This document shows, piece by piece, positions 1 to 6,227 of a DNA stretch of 6,951 bases. The DNA lies in assembly GCA_030728235.1 (NCBI GenBank), contig JANRAA010000018.1, positions 4,295 through 11,245 on the forward strand, read 5' to 3'. Under the pieces are notes generated by a model. It did no database searches, had not been told where the DNA came from, and was given only the letters and a program-made list of their open reading frames with translations. Both the position numbers and the translations under genes were made by a program. Position 1 is the stretch's first letter. Each line of letters begins with the position of its first letter. The DNA is from Flavobacteriales bacterium. Lineage in GTDB: Bacteria > Bacteroidota > Bacteroidia > Flavobacteriales_D > Sanyastnellaceae.

Positions 1-860
1 AGCTTGTACAAAATCTCTCGCTCGTCAAAATTCTGAGTGCGTCCGCCCCCCTCTACCACCGCTGGCAGTCGGCTCATATCGTCAGCAGGCAAATAACGCA
101 ACAAGGTAGCTGCGTCGATGTCGCGGTGCTGCTCAATAACCGACATCTGCTCTGTAATATTCTTGAGCTGGCGGATGTTACCTGGCCATGGATATTTCTC
201 GAGCAATGCGACGGCATCGTTGTTCAAAGCCAGGGCAGGCATGCGGTACTGTTCAGAAAAATCGGTCGTGAACTTCCTGAACAACAGGTAAATATCTTCT
301 CTGCGCTCGCGCAATGGCGGCATGTAAATAGGCACTTGGTTCAAACGATAGTACAAATCATCGCGGAACTTGCCTGAACGAATGGCTTCGCCGAATTTGA
401 CATTGGTGGCGGCCACAACGCGAACATCTGTTTTGATGACTTTGCTGGACCCTACGCGAATGAACTCACCCGTTTCAAGCACACGCAGCAGGCGCACCTG
501 CGTTTGGAGGGGCAACTCCGCTACTTCATCTAAAAAGATGGTACCCCCATTGGCAACTTCGAAATAACCTTTCCGAGCATCGTGGGCTCCTGTAAAAGAT
601 CCCTTTTCGTGTCCGAACAATTCTGAGTCAATGGTCCCTTCGGGGATGGCACCGCAGTTCACGGCGATATACGGACCGTGTTTTCGAGCACTGAGACTGT
701 GGATGATTTTCGGCATGGCTTCTTTACCAACACCGCTTTCACCATTGATTAAGACAGAGATATTGGTAGGAGCCACGTGAATGGCAACATCGATGGCACG
801 ATTCAACAAAGTCGAATTGCCAATGATTCCAAATCGCTGCTTTATACTTTGAATCTCCAT
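1..860 (-). CDS. Sigma-54-dependent AAA+ transcriptional activator, no receiver domain (C-terminus cut by window edge)
   Basis: This is an enhancer-binding-protein type ATPase that would use ATP hydrolysis to open sigma-54 (RpoN) promoters. The reading frame is open from ATG at 860 to the left edge, giving 286 residues without a stop. Visible motifs are Walker A GESGVGKE (about residues 40-47), the sigma-54 contact loop as GSFTGA (87-92, usually GAFTGA), Walker B GGTIFLDE (105-112), the arginine-finger segment FRDDLYYRL (165-173) and sensor II WPGNIRQLKN (225-234). The AAA+ domain begins within about 12 residues of the start, so there is no N-terminal receiver, GAF or PAS domain. The start lies 3 bp after the miaB stop (TAA-ATT-ATG), which suggests co-transcription and coupled translation. 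The part after residue 286, where a Fis-type DNA-binding helix would normally lie, is outside the window, so DNA binding cannot be judged. The family call is secure; the target genes are unknown. Confidence 0.93.
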   Translation of the reverse strand, partial: MEIQSIKQRFGIIGNSTLLNRAIDVAIHVAPTNISVLINGESGVGKEAMPKIIHSLSARKHGPYIAVNCGAIPEGTIDSELFGHEKGSFTGAHDARKGYFEVANGGTIFLDEVAELPLQTQVRLLRVLETGEFIRVGSSKVIKTDVRVVAATNVKFGEAIRSGKFRDDLYYRLNQVPIYMPPLRERREDIYLLFRKFTTDFSEQYRMPALALNNDAVALLEKYPWPGNIRQLKNITEQMSVIEQHRDIDAATLLRYLPADDMSRLPAVVEGGGRTQNFDEREILYK

Positions 861-863
861 AAT

Positions 864-2297
864 TTATGATTGAACGGCTGTTCCGATGAGCGTTACAGAC
901 GTGCAACTATGGGTGTCAACTTCAACGTAAGTTCCAGGAACTAAATTTCCTTTTGGAAAAACAACAACCGTGTTTTGCGAGTTCCGACCAAACAATTGCT
1001 CGTCTGATCTTTTTGAAACACCTTCAATCAAAACATGCTGACGCTTTCCGACAAATGCTTGGGTGCGCATGGCGGCACTTTGCATCTGCACATCAATGAT
1101 TTCTTGCAAACGACGCCCTTTCACTTCTTCGGTGATGTCGTCTTCGTATTTTCTTTCAGCCAACGTACGCGGACGTTCTGAGTATTTGAACATGAATGCC
1201 ATATCGTACCCAACCTCTTTCATCAAGCTTATGGTTTCCTGATGCTGCTCTTCTGTTTCGCCGCAAAAACCAGCGATAACATCTGTAGAGATAGCACAAT
1301 CAGGCATGATGCGGCGTATGGCAGCAATTCTATCCAAGTACCACTCGCGGGTGTAGCCGCGGTTCATCTTTTTCAAAACTTCCGAACTACCACTCTGAAC
1401 AGGCAAATGGATGTACTTGCAAATATTGTCGTACTTCGCCATTGTGTGCAACACCTCGTCGGTCATATCTTTCGGGTGGCTCGTTGAAAAGCGCACGCGC
1501 AAATCTGGATTCACCAAAGCCACTTTTTCAAGCAACTGAGCGAAATTCACAACCTCTTTACCTTCTTCTTTTACCTCTCCTTTGCTGGTGAGATTCCATT
1601 TGTATGAATCCACGTTTTGTCCGAGCAAGGTCACCTCGCGGTATCCCAGATCAAACAACTCCTGCGCTTCACGCACTACTGATTCTGGATCACGGCTTCT
1701 CTCACGTCCGCGGGTAAAAGGCACCACACAAAACGAGCACATGTTATCACATCCACGCATGATCGAGATAAAAGCTGTAATGCCGTTTGAATTGAGGCGT
1801 ACCGGACTAATCTCAGCATAGGTCTCCTCACGAGAAAGCAATACGTTGACTGCTTTTTGTCCGCTGTCTACCGTTTCGATAAGATTCGGTAAATCGCGAT
1901 AGGCATCAGGCCCAACCACAAGATCTACCAACTTCTCTTCTTCAAGCAATTGTTCTCTCAATCGTTCGGCCATGCACCCCAATACACCGACAACCATATC
2001 TGGCTTTCTCGACTTCAATGATCGCAGGTACTGCAAACGCGCACGCACGCGTTGCTCAGCATTGTCGCGAATGGCGCATGTATTGAGCAGCACTACGTCA
2101 GCATCTTCGGCGTCGCGTGTTGTTGTAAATCCAGCCTCTGTTAAAATTGACGCTACAATCTCTGAGTCAGAAAAATTCATCTGACATCCGTAACTCTCCA
2201 ATAGTAATTTTCTTCCACTACCAGTCAATGGAACAGGTGCCATTACAGCTTCTCCCTGCCGACTTTCATCAATAACTTTATCGCCTTCGTGTAGCAT
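864..2297 (-). CDS. miaB: tRNA-2-methylthio-N6-dimethylallyladenosine synthase (MiaB)
   Basis: MiaB is a cytosolic radical-SAM methylthiotransferase that converts i6A37 to ms2i6A37 in tRNAs reading codons that begin with U. With the start at 2297 the protein has 477 residues, normal for the family. The N-terminal methylthiotransferase domain carries the cluster cysteines C38 (ESYGCQMNFSDSE), C74 (LNTCAIRDNAEQ) and C108 (GVLGCMAER). The radical-SAM motif CxxxCxxC is C183, C187 and C190 (RGCDNMCSFC, followed by VVPFTRGRERSR). A TRAM domain fills the last 65 or so residues (from GKRQHVLIEG). All six cluster ligands are present. The frame is open 38 codons further upstream to an ATG at 2411. I reject that start because the extension does not look like MiaB, and a TAnnTTTG promoter motif lies inside it at 2328-2321. 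The sequence MLHEGDKVIDESRQGEA resembles the N-terminus I recall for Bacteroidota MiaB. The gene is divergent from topA and followed 3 bp later by the sigma-54 activator. Confidence 0.95.
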   Translation of the reverse strand: MLHEGDKVIDESRQGEAVMAPVPLTGSGRKLLLESYGCQMNFSDSEIVASILTEAGFTTTRDAEDADVVLLNTCAIRDNAEQRVRARLQYLRSLKSRKPDMVVGVLGCMAERLREQLLEEEKLVDLVVGPDAYRDLPNLIETVDSGQKAVNVLLSREETYAEISPVRLNSNGITAFISIMRGCDNMCSFCVVPFTRGRERSRDPESVVREAQELFDLGYREVTLLGQNVDSYKWNLTSKGEVKEEGKEVVNFAQLLEKVALVNPDLRVRFSTSHPKDMTDEVLHTMAKYDNICKYIHLPVQSGSSEVLKKMNRGYTREWYLDRIAAIRRIMPDCAISTDVIAGFCGETEEQHQETISLMKEVGYDMAFMFKYSERPRTLAERKYEDDITEEVKGRRLQEIIDVQMQSAAMRTQAFVGKRQHVLIEGVSKRSDEQLFGRNSQNTVVVFPKGNLVPGTYVEVDTHSCTSVTLIGTAVQS

Positions 2298-2320
2298 AAT
2301 CCAGATTCTTTTGAGGTCTG

Positions 2321-2328
2321 CAAAGGTA
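2321..2328 (-). promoter_or_regulatory. Candidate Bacteroidota -7 promoter element for miaB
   Basis: On the minus strand, positions 2328-2321 read TACCTTTG, an exact match to the Bacteroidota -7 consensus TAnnTTTG. It lies 23 bp upstream of the chosen miaB ATG at 2297, giving a short leader of roughly 15-20 nt. I see no good TTG at the usual -33 distance; the nearest is GTG at 2351-2349 with a 20-bp spacer, so the match is only partial. A second exact -7 match, TAACTTTG at 2460-2453, lies farther upstream, also without a clear -33 partner. Confidence 0.45.
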
Positions 2329-2495
2329 CGACAATCAATCGAGTATGACACTTTGACAGACTGAAAAAACCATTGTTTAACTTCTATTAAGCATCTCATC
2401 CAAACGGCCAATCAGACCGAAGTGTCAACTATAAATTTTTACCCACCTATAACAAAGTTAACAAGCGATTGCGCATACTTATATATATGTTTACT

Positions 2496-2526
2496 TGTGA
2501 GTGTCGTGTGGATTGTCCTTAATTTG
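2496..2526 (+). promoter_or_regulatory. Candidate promoter for topA
   Basis: TTG at 2496-2498 is followed after a 20-bp spacer by TTAATTTG at 2519-2526, which matches TAnnTTTG with one mismatch. Transcription would start near 2532-2535, leaving a leader of about 60 nt before the topA ATG at 2594. A competing candidate is TATGTTTA at 2487-2494, whose nearest TTG (2469-2471) is only 15 bp away. This is a motif-based guess in an AT-rich region. Confidence 0.33.
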
Positions 2527-2593
2527 CACAACAGTTATTGCGCCGCAGGGTCTGAAAATTCATCATTTCCTGTCCGAAACACTGTCTTTGAGC

Positions 2594-4900
2594 ATGTCAA
2601 AAAACCTAGTTATTGTTGAGTCCCCCGCGAAAGCGAAGACCATTGAAGGCTACCTTGGAAAAGATTTTACCGTCAGATCCAGCTATGGCCACGTGAGAGA
2701 TTTACCGAAAAGTGATCTCGCGATCGATATCGAAAACGGCTTCAAACCTGTGTATGAAGTATCGGCCGATAAAAAGAAATTACTTTCGGAACTGAAAAGC
2801 CTCGCCAAGAAAGCAGAAATTGTTTGGTTAGCGACGGATGAGGACCGCGAGGGAGAAGCTATATCATGGCACTTAGCGGAAGCGCTAGGTCTTGATGTTG
2901 CCAACACCAGGCGGATCGTATTTTCAGAGATTACCAAAACAGCCATTCTCAAGGCGATTGAAAACCCACGTCAGGTGGATATCAATTTGGTAAACGCCCA
3001 ACAAGCGCGTCGTGTACTCGACCGTTTGGTAGGTTTTGAGCTTTCTCCTGTGTTATGGAAAAAAGTGAAGCCTGCTTTAAGTGCCGGCCGAGTTCAAAGT
3101 GTTGCCGTGCGTATTTTGGTTGAACGTGAACGCGAGATAACAGCTTTTAATGCTGAATCAAGCTTTCGCGTGGTTGCCATTTTCGATCTTGATGGCCCTG
3201 AGCTCAAAGCAGAATTACCGCACCGCTTCAATACTGAAAAAGAAGCCATGGCTTTTTTGAGCGACTGCATTGGAAGCACGTTCAACATAGCCAACCTCGA
3301 AACAAAGCCATCGAAGAAAAGTCCGGCAGCGCCGTTCACCACTTCTACCCTTCAGCAAGAAGCTGCTCGTAAACTGGGTTTCTCGGTAACACAAACCATG
3401 GTTGTTGCTCAGAAGCTTTATGAAAGCGGAAGAATAACTTACATGCGTACCGATAGCGTGAACCTCAGCGACCTCGCTTTGGCGTCTGCTTCTGAAGAAA
3501 TCACGCGTTCTTATGGCGCTGAATTCGCGCAGACCAGAAAATACACATCGAAGTCGAAAGGGGCTCAAGAAGCGCACGAGGCCATACGTCCTACCGATAT
3601 GTCGGCCCACCGCATTGAAGGCGAACGCAACGAACAACGTTTGTACGAACTTATCTGGAAACGCACCCTTGCCTCACAAATGGCAGATGCGCAGCTAGAA
3701 AAGACGACAGCAACAATCGCTATTTCAGGCAGCAAAGAACAACTGCAAGCCAAAGGTGAGGTCATCAAGTTTGAAGGTTTCTTGAAAGTATACCTAGAAG
3801 GCACAGATGATGAAGACGAAGAAAGTACAAAAGGCATGTTGCCGCCACTTTCTGTCGGACAAGTATTGAACCTCAACAAACTGAATGCTACTGAGCGCTT
3901 TTCTCAGCATCCTCCACGATACACGGAGGCTAGCCTGGTAAGGAAAATGGAAGAATTGGGTATCGGTCGTCCTTCTACATATGCACCAACCATTTCAACC
4001 GTCCAAAAACGCGGTTACGTAGTAAAAGAAGATCGCGACGGAACTGAAAGAAAGTTCCGCGTGCTTACCCTTGAAAAAGATGCCGTAGTTGCTGAAACAC
4101 AAAGTGAAACAGCAGGTACAGAGAGAGGGAAACTATTCCCAACCGATATCGGCATCGTAGTGAACGACTTCCTAGTGCTCAACTTCGGCGACATTCTCGA
4201 CTACAACTTCACAGCGAAAGTAGAAGAAGAATTTGACGGCATTGCGCAGGGCGAAGTTCAGTGGACGACCATGATAAAAGGTTTCTATACTGGATTCCAC
4301 AAATCTGTTGAGCGCACGATTGAAACCTCAGAACGAGCAACCGGTGAAAGAGAGCTGGGCAATGACCCAGAAACCGGGAAGCCTGTAATTGCGCGCATCG
4401 GACGATTCGGACCGATGGTGCAAATTGGCGCCAGCGATGACGAAGAAAAACGCTTTGCTTCTCTATTGCCCGATCAAAGCATTACCAATATTACACTCGA
4501 ACAAGCACTGACCCTTTTCCAATTGCCTCGCAAACTAGGAGAGTTTGAAGGAACAATGATCAGCGCAGCGATTGGTCGATTCGGACCGTATGTTAAGTAC
4601 GGCAGCATGTTCGTAAGCATCAAAGAAGCAGACGGTGATTCACCATATACAATCACCCTCCAAAGAGCCGTAGAACTTGTCAAAAACAAGATCGAAGCAG
4701 ACGCGAAAAGTTTACTCAAGGTTTTTGATGAAGACAAAGATGTACGTGTGCTTGAAGGACGTTTTGGCCCGTATATTAAAGCAGGAAAGCAAAATGTAAA
4801 AATCCCGAAAGACAAAGTAGCAACTGAGTTGACTTGGGAAGAAGTGAAAGCACTCATTGAGGCTGCTCCGAAAAAAACAACCGCTCGCAAACGTAAATGA
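2594..4900 (+). CDS. topA: Type IA DNA topoisomerase I
   Basis: TopA relaxes negative supercoils by cutting one DNA strand through a 5'-phosphotyrosine intermediate. The protein has 768 residues. The N-terminal Toprim domain opens with VIVESPAKAKTIEGYLG, with the catalytic Glu at residue 9, and carries the metal-binding DxDxE as D82, D84 and E86 (ATDEDREGEA). The active-site tyrosine is Y283 in SGRITYMRTDS. The central type IA core continues through EAHEAIRPT and GIGRPSTYAPTI. The C-terminal part has three GRFGP repeats starting at about residues 603, 661 and 722, then a basic tail (KKTTARKRK). There are no paired-cysteine zinc ribbons as in E. coli TopA (865 residues). An in-frame ATG at 2501 would add 31 residues; I reject it because the protein conventionally begins just before the VIVESPAKAKT motif, which the ATG at 2594 gives exactly. 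No obvious ribosome binding site precedes it, as is common in Bacteroidota. The stop TGA overlaps the next gene's ATG. Confidence 0.97.
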   Translation: MSKNLVIVESPAKAKTIEGYLGKDFTVRSSYGHVRDLPKSDLAIDIENGFKPVYEVSADKKKLLSELKSLAKKAEIVWLATDEDREGEAISWHLAEALGLDVANTRRIVFSEITKTAILKAIENPRQVDINLVNAQQARRVLDRLVGFELSPVLWKKVKPALSAGRVQSVAVRILVEREREITAFNAESSFRVVAIFDLDGPELKAELPHRFNTEKEAMAFLSDCIGSTFNIANLETKPSKKSPAAPFTTSTLQQEAARKLGFSVTQTMVVAQKLYESGRITYMRTDSVNLSDLALASASEEITRSYGAEFAQTRKYTSKSKGAQEAHEAIRPTDMSAHRIEGERNEQRLYELIWKRTLASQMADAQLEKTTATIAISGSKEQLQAKGEVIKFEGFLKVYLEGTDDEDEESTKGMLPPLSVGQVLNLNKLNATERFSQHPPRYTEASLVRKMEELGIGRPSTYAPTISTVQKRGYVVKEDRDGTERKFRVLTLEKDAVVAETQSETAGTERGKLFPTDIGIVVNDFLVLNFGDILDYNFTAKVEEEFDGIAQGEVQWTTMIKGFYTGFHKSVERTIETSERATGERELGNDPETGKPVIARIGRFGPMVQIGASDDEEKRFASLLPDQSITNITLEQALTLFQLPRKLGEFEGTMISAAIGRFGPYVKYGSMFVSIKEADGDSPYTITLQRAVELVKNKIEADAKSLLKVFDEDKDVRVLEGRFGPYIKAGKQNVKIPKDKVATELTWEEVKALIEAAPKKTTARKRK

Positions 4901-6063
4901 TGGAAGGAATTCTTGATTTTTTTGAGCCCACAGACATCGATTTTATCCCTTCGGAAAACGGTGTCCGTAAGATGGGCGATAGCATTCGCATTCACAGCCG
5001 AAACAGCATGCCGTCTCCTATCGGCACACGCATCGCCATAATTGGCGTAAAAGAAGAGCGTGGAACACCAGACAACGAAGGTTGTGAAAATGGCGCCGAC
5101 GCCGTTCGCAAGTATTTTTATGAGCTAACGGATATCGACACCCCGCTGGAAATCATTGATTTGGGAAACATACTCGCAGGCGATCGAATTGCTGACACGT
5201 ATGCCGCATTGCGGACAACCTGCAGAGAGCTGATTGCAGGGAATGTTATACCTGTAATAATAGGTGGTGGACATGACCTTACATATGGGAATTATGCAGC
5301 CTATGAATCGTTGGAACAAACCGTAAACCTTGTTACTGTTGATTCACGACTTGATTTTGGAGGAGATCCGAATCATATGATGGCCGACAATTTCCTGAAC
5401 CAGATTGTGATGCACCAGCCAAATTACTTGTTTAACTACAGTAATATAGGTCATCAGCGGTATCTGACCGATAAAGATGTGGTTGATTTGATGGACAAAA
5501 TGTTTTTCGACCTGCATCGCCTCGGTGAAGTAAATGGCAAGATCTCAGATGCTGAGCCCGTTTTGCGCAATGCCGATATCGTGAGTATAGATATGTCTGC
5601 GATACGAGGCTCAGACAGTCCGGGAAGTGCTGGCGCAGGACCGAATGGCTTTTACGCTGAAGACATGTGTCAACTATGCCGATATGCAGGGATGAGCGAC
5701 AAGCTAACCTCCTTCGGTATATATGAATACAATCCATTCATGGATCCACGTGGGTTTTCAGCCCACCTTGTGGCCCAAATGATTTGGCATTTTATAGAAG
5801 GTGTCACGTTGCGAAAAGGCGACTACCCTATTGCGAATAAAGAAACGTATGTCCGCTATATAGTACCAATGAGCGACCACGAGTTGGTGTTCTATAAAAG
5901 TCCGCTTACCGATAGATGGTGGATGGACGTGCCTTACGTTAGCGGCTCTTCTACAAAATACCAACGCCATCATTTGGTGCCGTGCACATATGAAGACTAT
6001 CAATCAGCGACCAATGAAGAAATGCCCGACCGCTGGTGGAAGACCTTTCAGAAGCTCGGGTAA
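4897..6063 (+). CDS. Arginase/formimidoylglutamase-like protein with altered metal site
   Basis: The 388-residue protein belongs to the ureohydrolase (arginase/agmatinase/formimidoylglutamase) fold. Members normally hydrolyse guanidino or formimino groups at a two-Mn centre. Recognisable parts are TRIAIIGVKEERG near residue 45, IIGGGHDLTYGNYAA with H126, DSRLD at 149-153 in place of DAHxD, SIDMS at 230-234 in place of SxDxD, and YEYNP with E277. Two of six metal ligands therefore seem replaced: the DAHxD histidine by R151 and the second aspartate of SxDxD by S234. The fold region ends near residue 303. About 85 further residues form a C-terminal extension with DRWW at 339-342 and again at 378-381. 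The start ATG overlaps the topA stop as ATGA, implying translational coupling; a second ATG follows at once at 4900. Automatic annotation would probably say formimidoylglutamase (HutG), but I would not assign that activity. No hut genes are visible nearby. Fold membership is well supported; function is unknown. Confidence 0.88.
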   Translation: MMEGILDFFEPTDIDFIPSENGVRKMGDSIRIHSRNSMPSPIGTRIAIIGVKEERGTPDNEGCENGADAVRKYFYELTDIDTPLEIIDLGNILAGDRIADTYAALRTTCRELIAGNVIPVIIGGGHDLTYGNYAAYESLEQTVNLVTVDSRLDFGGDPNHMMADNFLNQIVMHQPNYLFNYSNIGHQRYLTDKDVVDLMDKMFFDLHRLGEVNGKISDAEPVLRNADIVSIDMSAIRGSDSPGSAGAGPNGFYAEDMCQLCRYAGMSDKLTSFGIYEYNPFMDPRGFSAHLVAQMIWHFIEGVTLRKGDYPIANKETYVRYIVPMSDHELVFYKSPLTDRWWMDVPYVSGSSTKYQRHHLVPCTYEDYQSATNEEMPDRWWKTFQKLG

Positions 6064-6098
6064 ATGTTAAAAATCGCAATCAGTCGAACAAAAAAAAT

Positions 6099-6143
6099 AA
6101 ATTTGACTTCGAAAGAATCAACAATCAAAAGTTGATCAAATTT
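6099..6143. repeat. Weak AT-rich inverted repeat in the gap before the PorP/SprF gene
   Basis: AAATTTGA at 6099-6106 is perfectly repeated in reverse complement as TCAAATTT at 6136-6143, with 29 nt between. Nested inside is a smaller hairpin, ATCAAC (6117-6122) pairing with GTTGAT (6131-6136) around an 8-nt loop. It follows the stop of the arginase-like gene by about 35 bp, so it could be a weak transcription end. The stems are AT-rich and no U-run follows, so it does not look like a standard intrinsic terminator. Its right arm touches the proposed TTTG -33 element. Confidence 0.35.
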
Positions 6144-6170
6144 GTGGCAACCAAAATTTAGCTATATTAG
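6141..6170 (+). promoter_or_regulatory. Candidate promoter for the PorP/SprF gene
   Basis: TTTG at 6141-6144, an 18-bp spacer, and TATATTAG at 6163-6170 (one mismatch to TAnnTTTG) together fit the Bacteroidota housekeeping promoter. The predicted start near 6176-6178 would give a leader of about 50 nt before ATG 6228. It suggests that the PorP/SprF gene is transcribed separately from topA and the arginase-like gene. Confidence 0.42.
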
Positions 6171-6227
6171 CCCTTTCTCTTTGGGGAAAATAAGCTGAGA
6201 AGTAGATACTTTAACCTGGAAATTGGA

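Noticed and set aside
2298..2411. In-frame N-terminal extension of MiaB starting at ATG 2411 (38 extra residues).
   Set aside because: The extension lacks MiaB-like sequence and contains an exact TAnnTTTG promoter motif; the ATG at 2297 gives a normal 477-residue protein.
2401..2428. Minus-strand TTGACA (2428-2423) with GCCGTTTG (2408-2401) as an upstream miaB promoter.
   Set aside because: The second element lacks the TA of TAnnTTTG, and Bacteroidota do not rely on the TTGACA/TATAAT type; likely chance.
2501..2593. In-frame N-terminal extension of TopA starting at ATG 2501 (31 extra residues).
   Set aside because: TopA proteins start just before VIVESPAKAKT; ATG 2594 gives exactly that, and the promoter candidate overlaps the extension.
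3215..3637. Minus-strand open frame of 140 codons inside topA.
   Set aside because: It is fully antisense to the well-conserved TopA core and shows no recognisable domain; it is a by-product of topA codon use.
4474..4995. Minus-strand open frame of 173 codons across the topA end and the next gene's start.
   Set aside because: It is antisense to two real genes, is serine-rich low-complexity sequence typical of shadow frames, and has no family resemblance.
6099..6143. Inverted repeat as an intrinsic terminator.
   Set aside because: The stems are short and AT-rich, the outer loop is 29 nt and no U-tract follows; kept only as a weak repeat.
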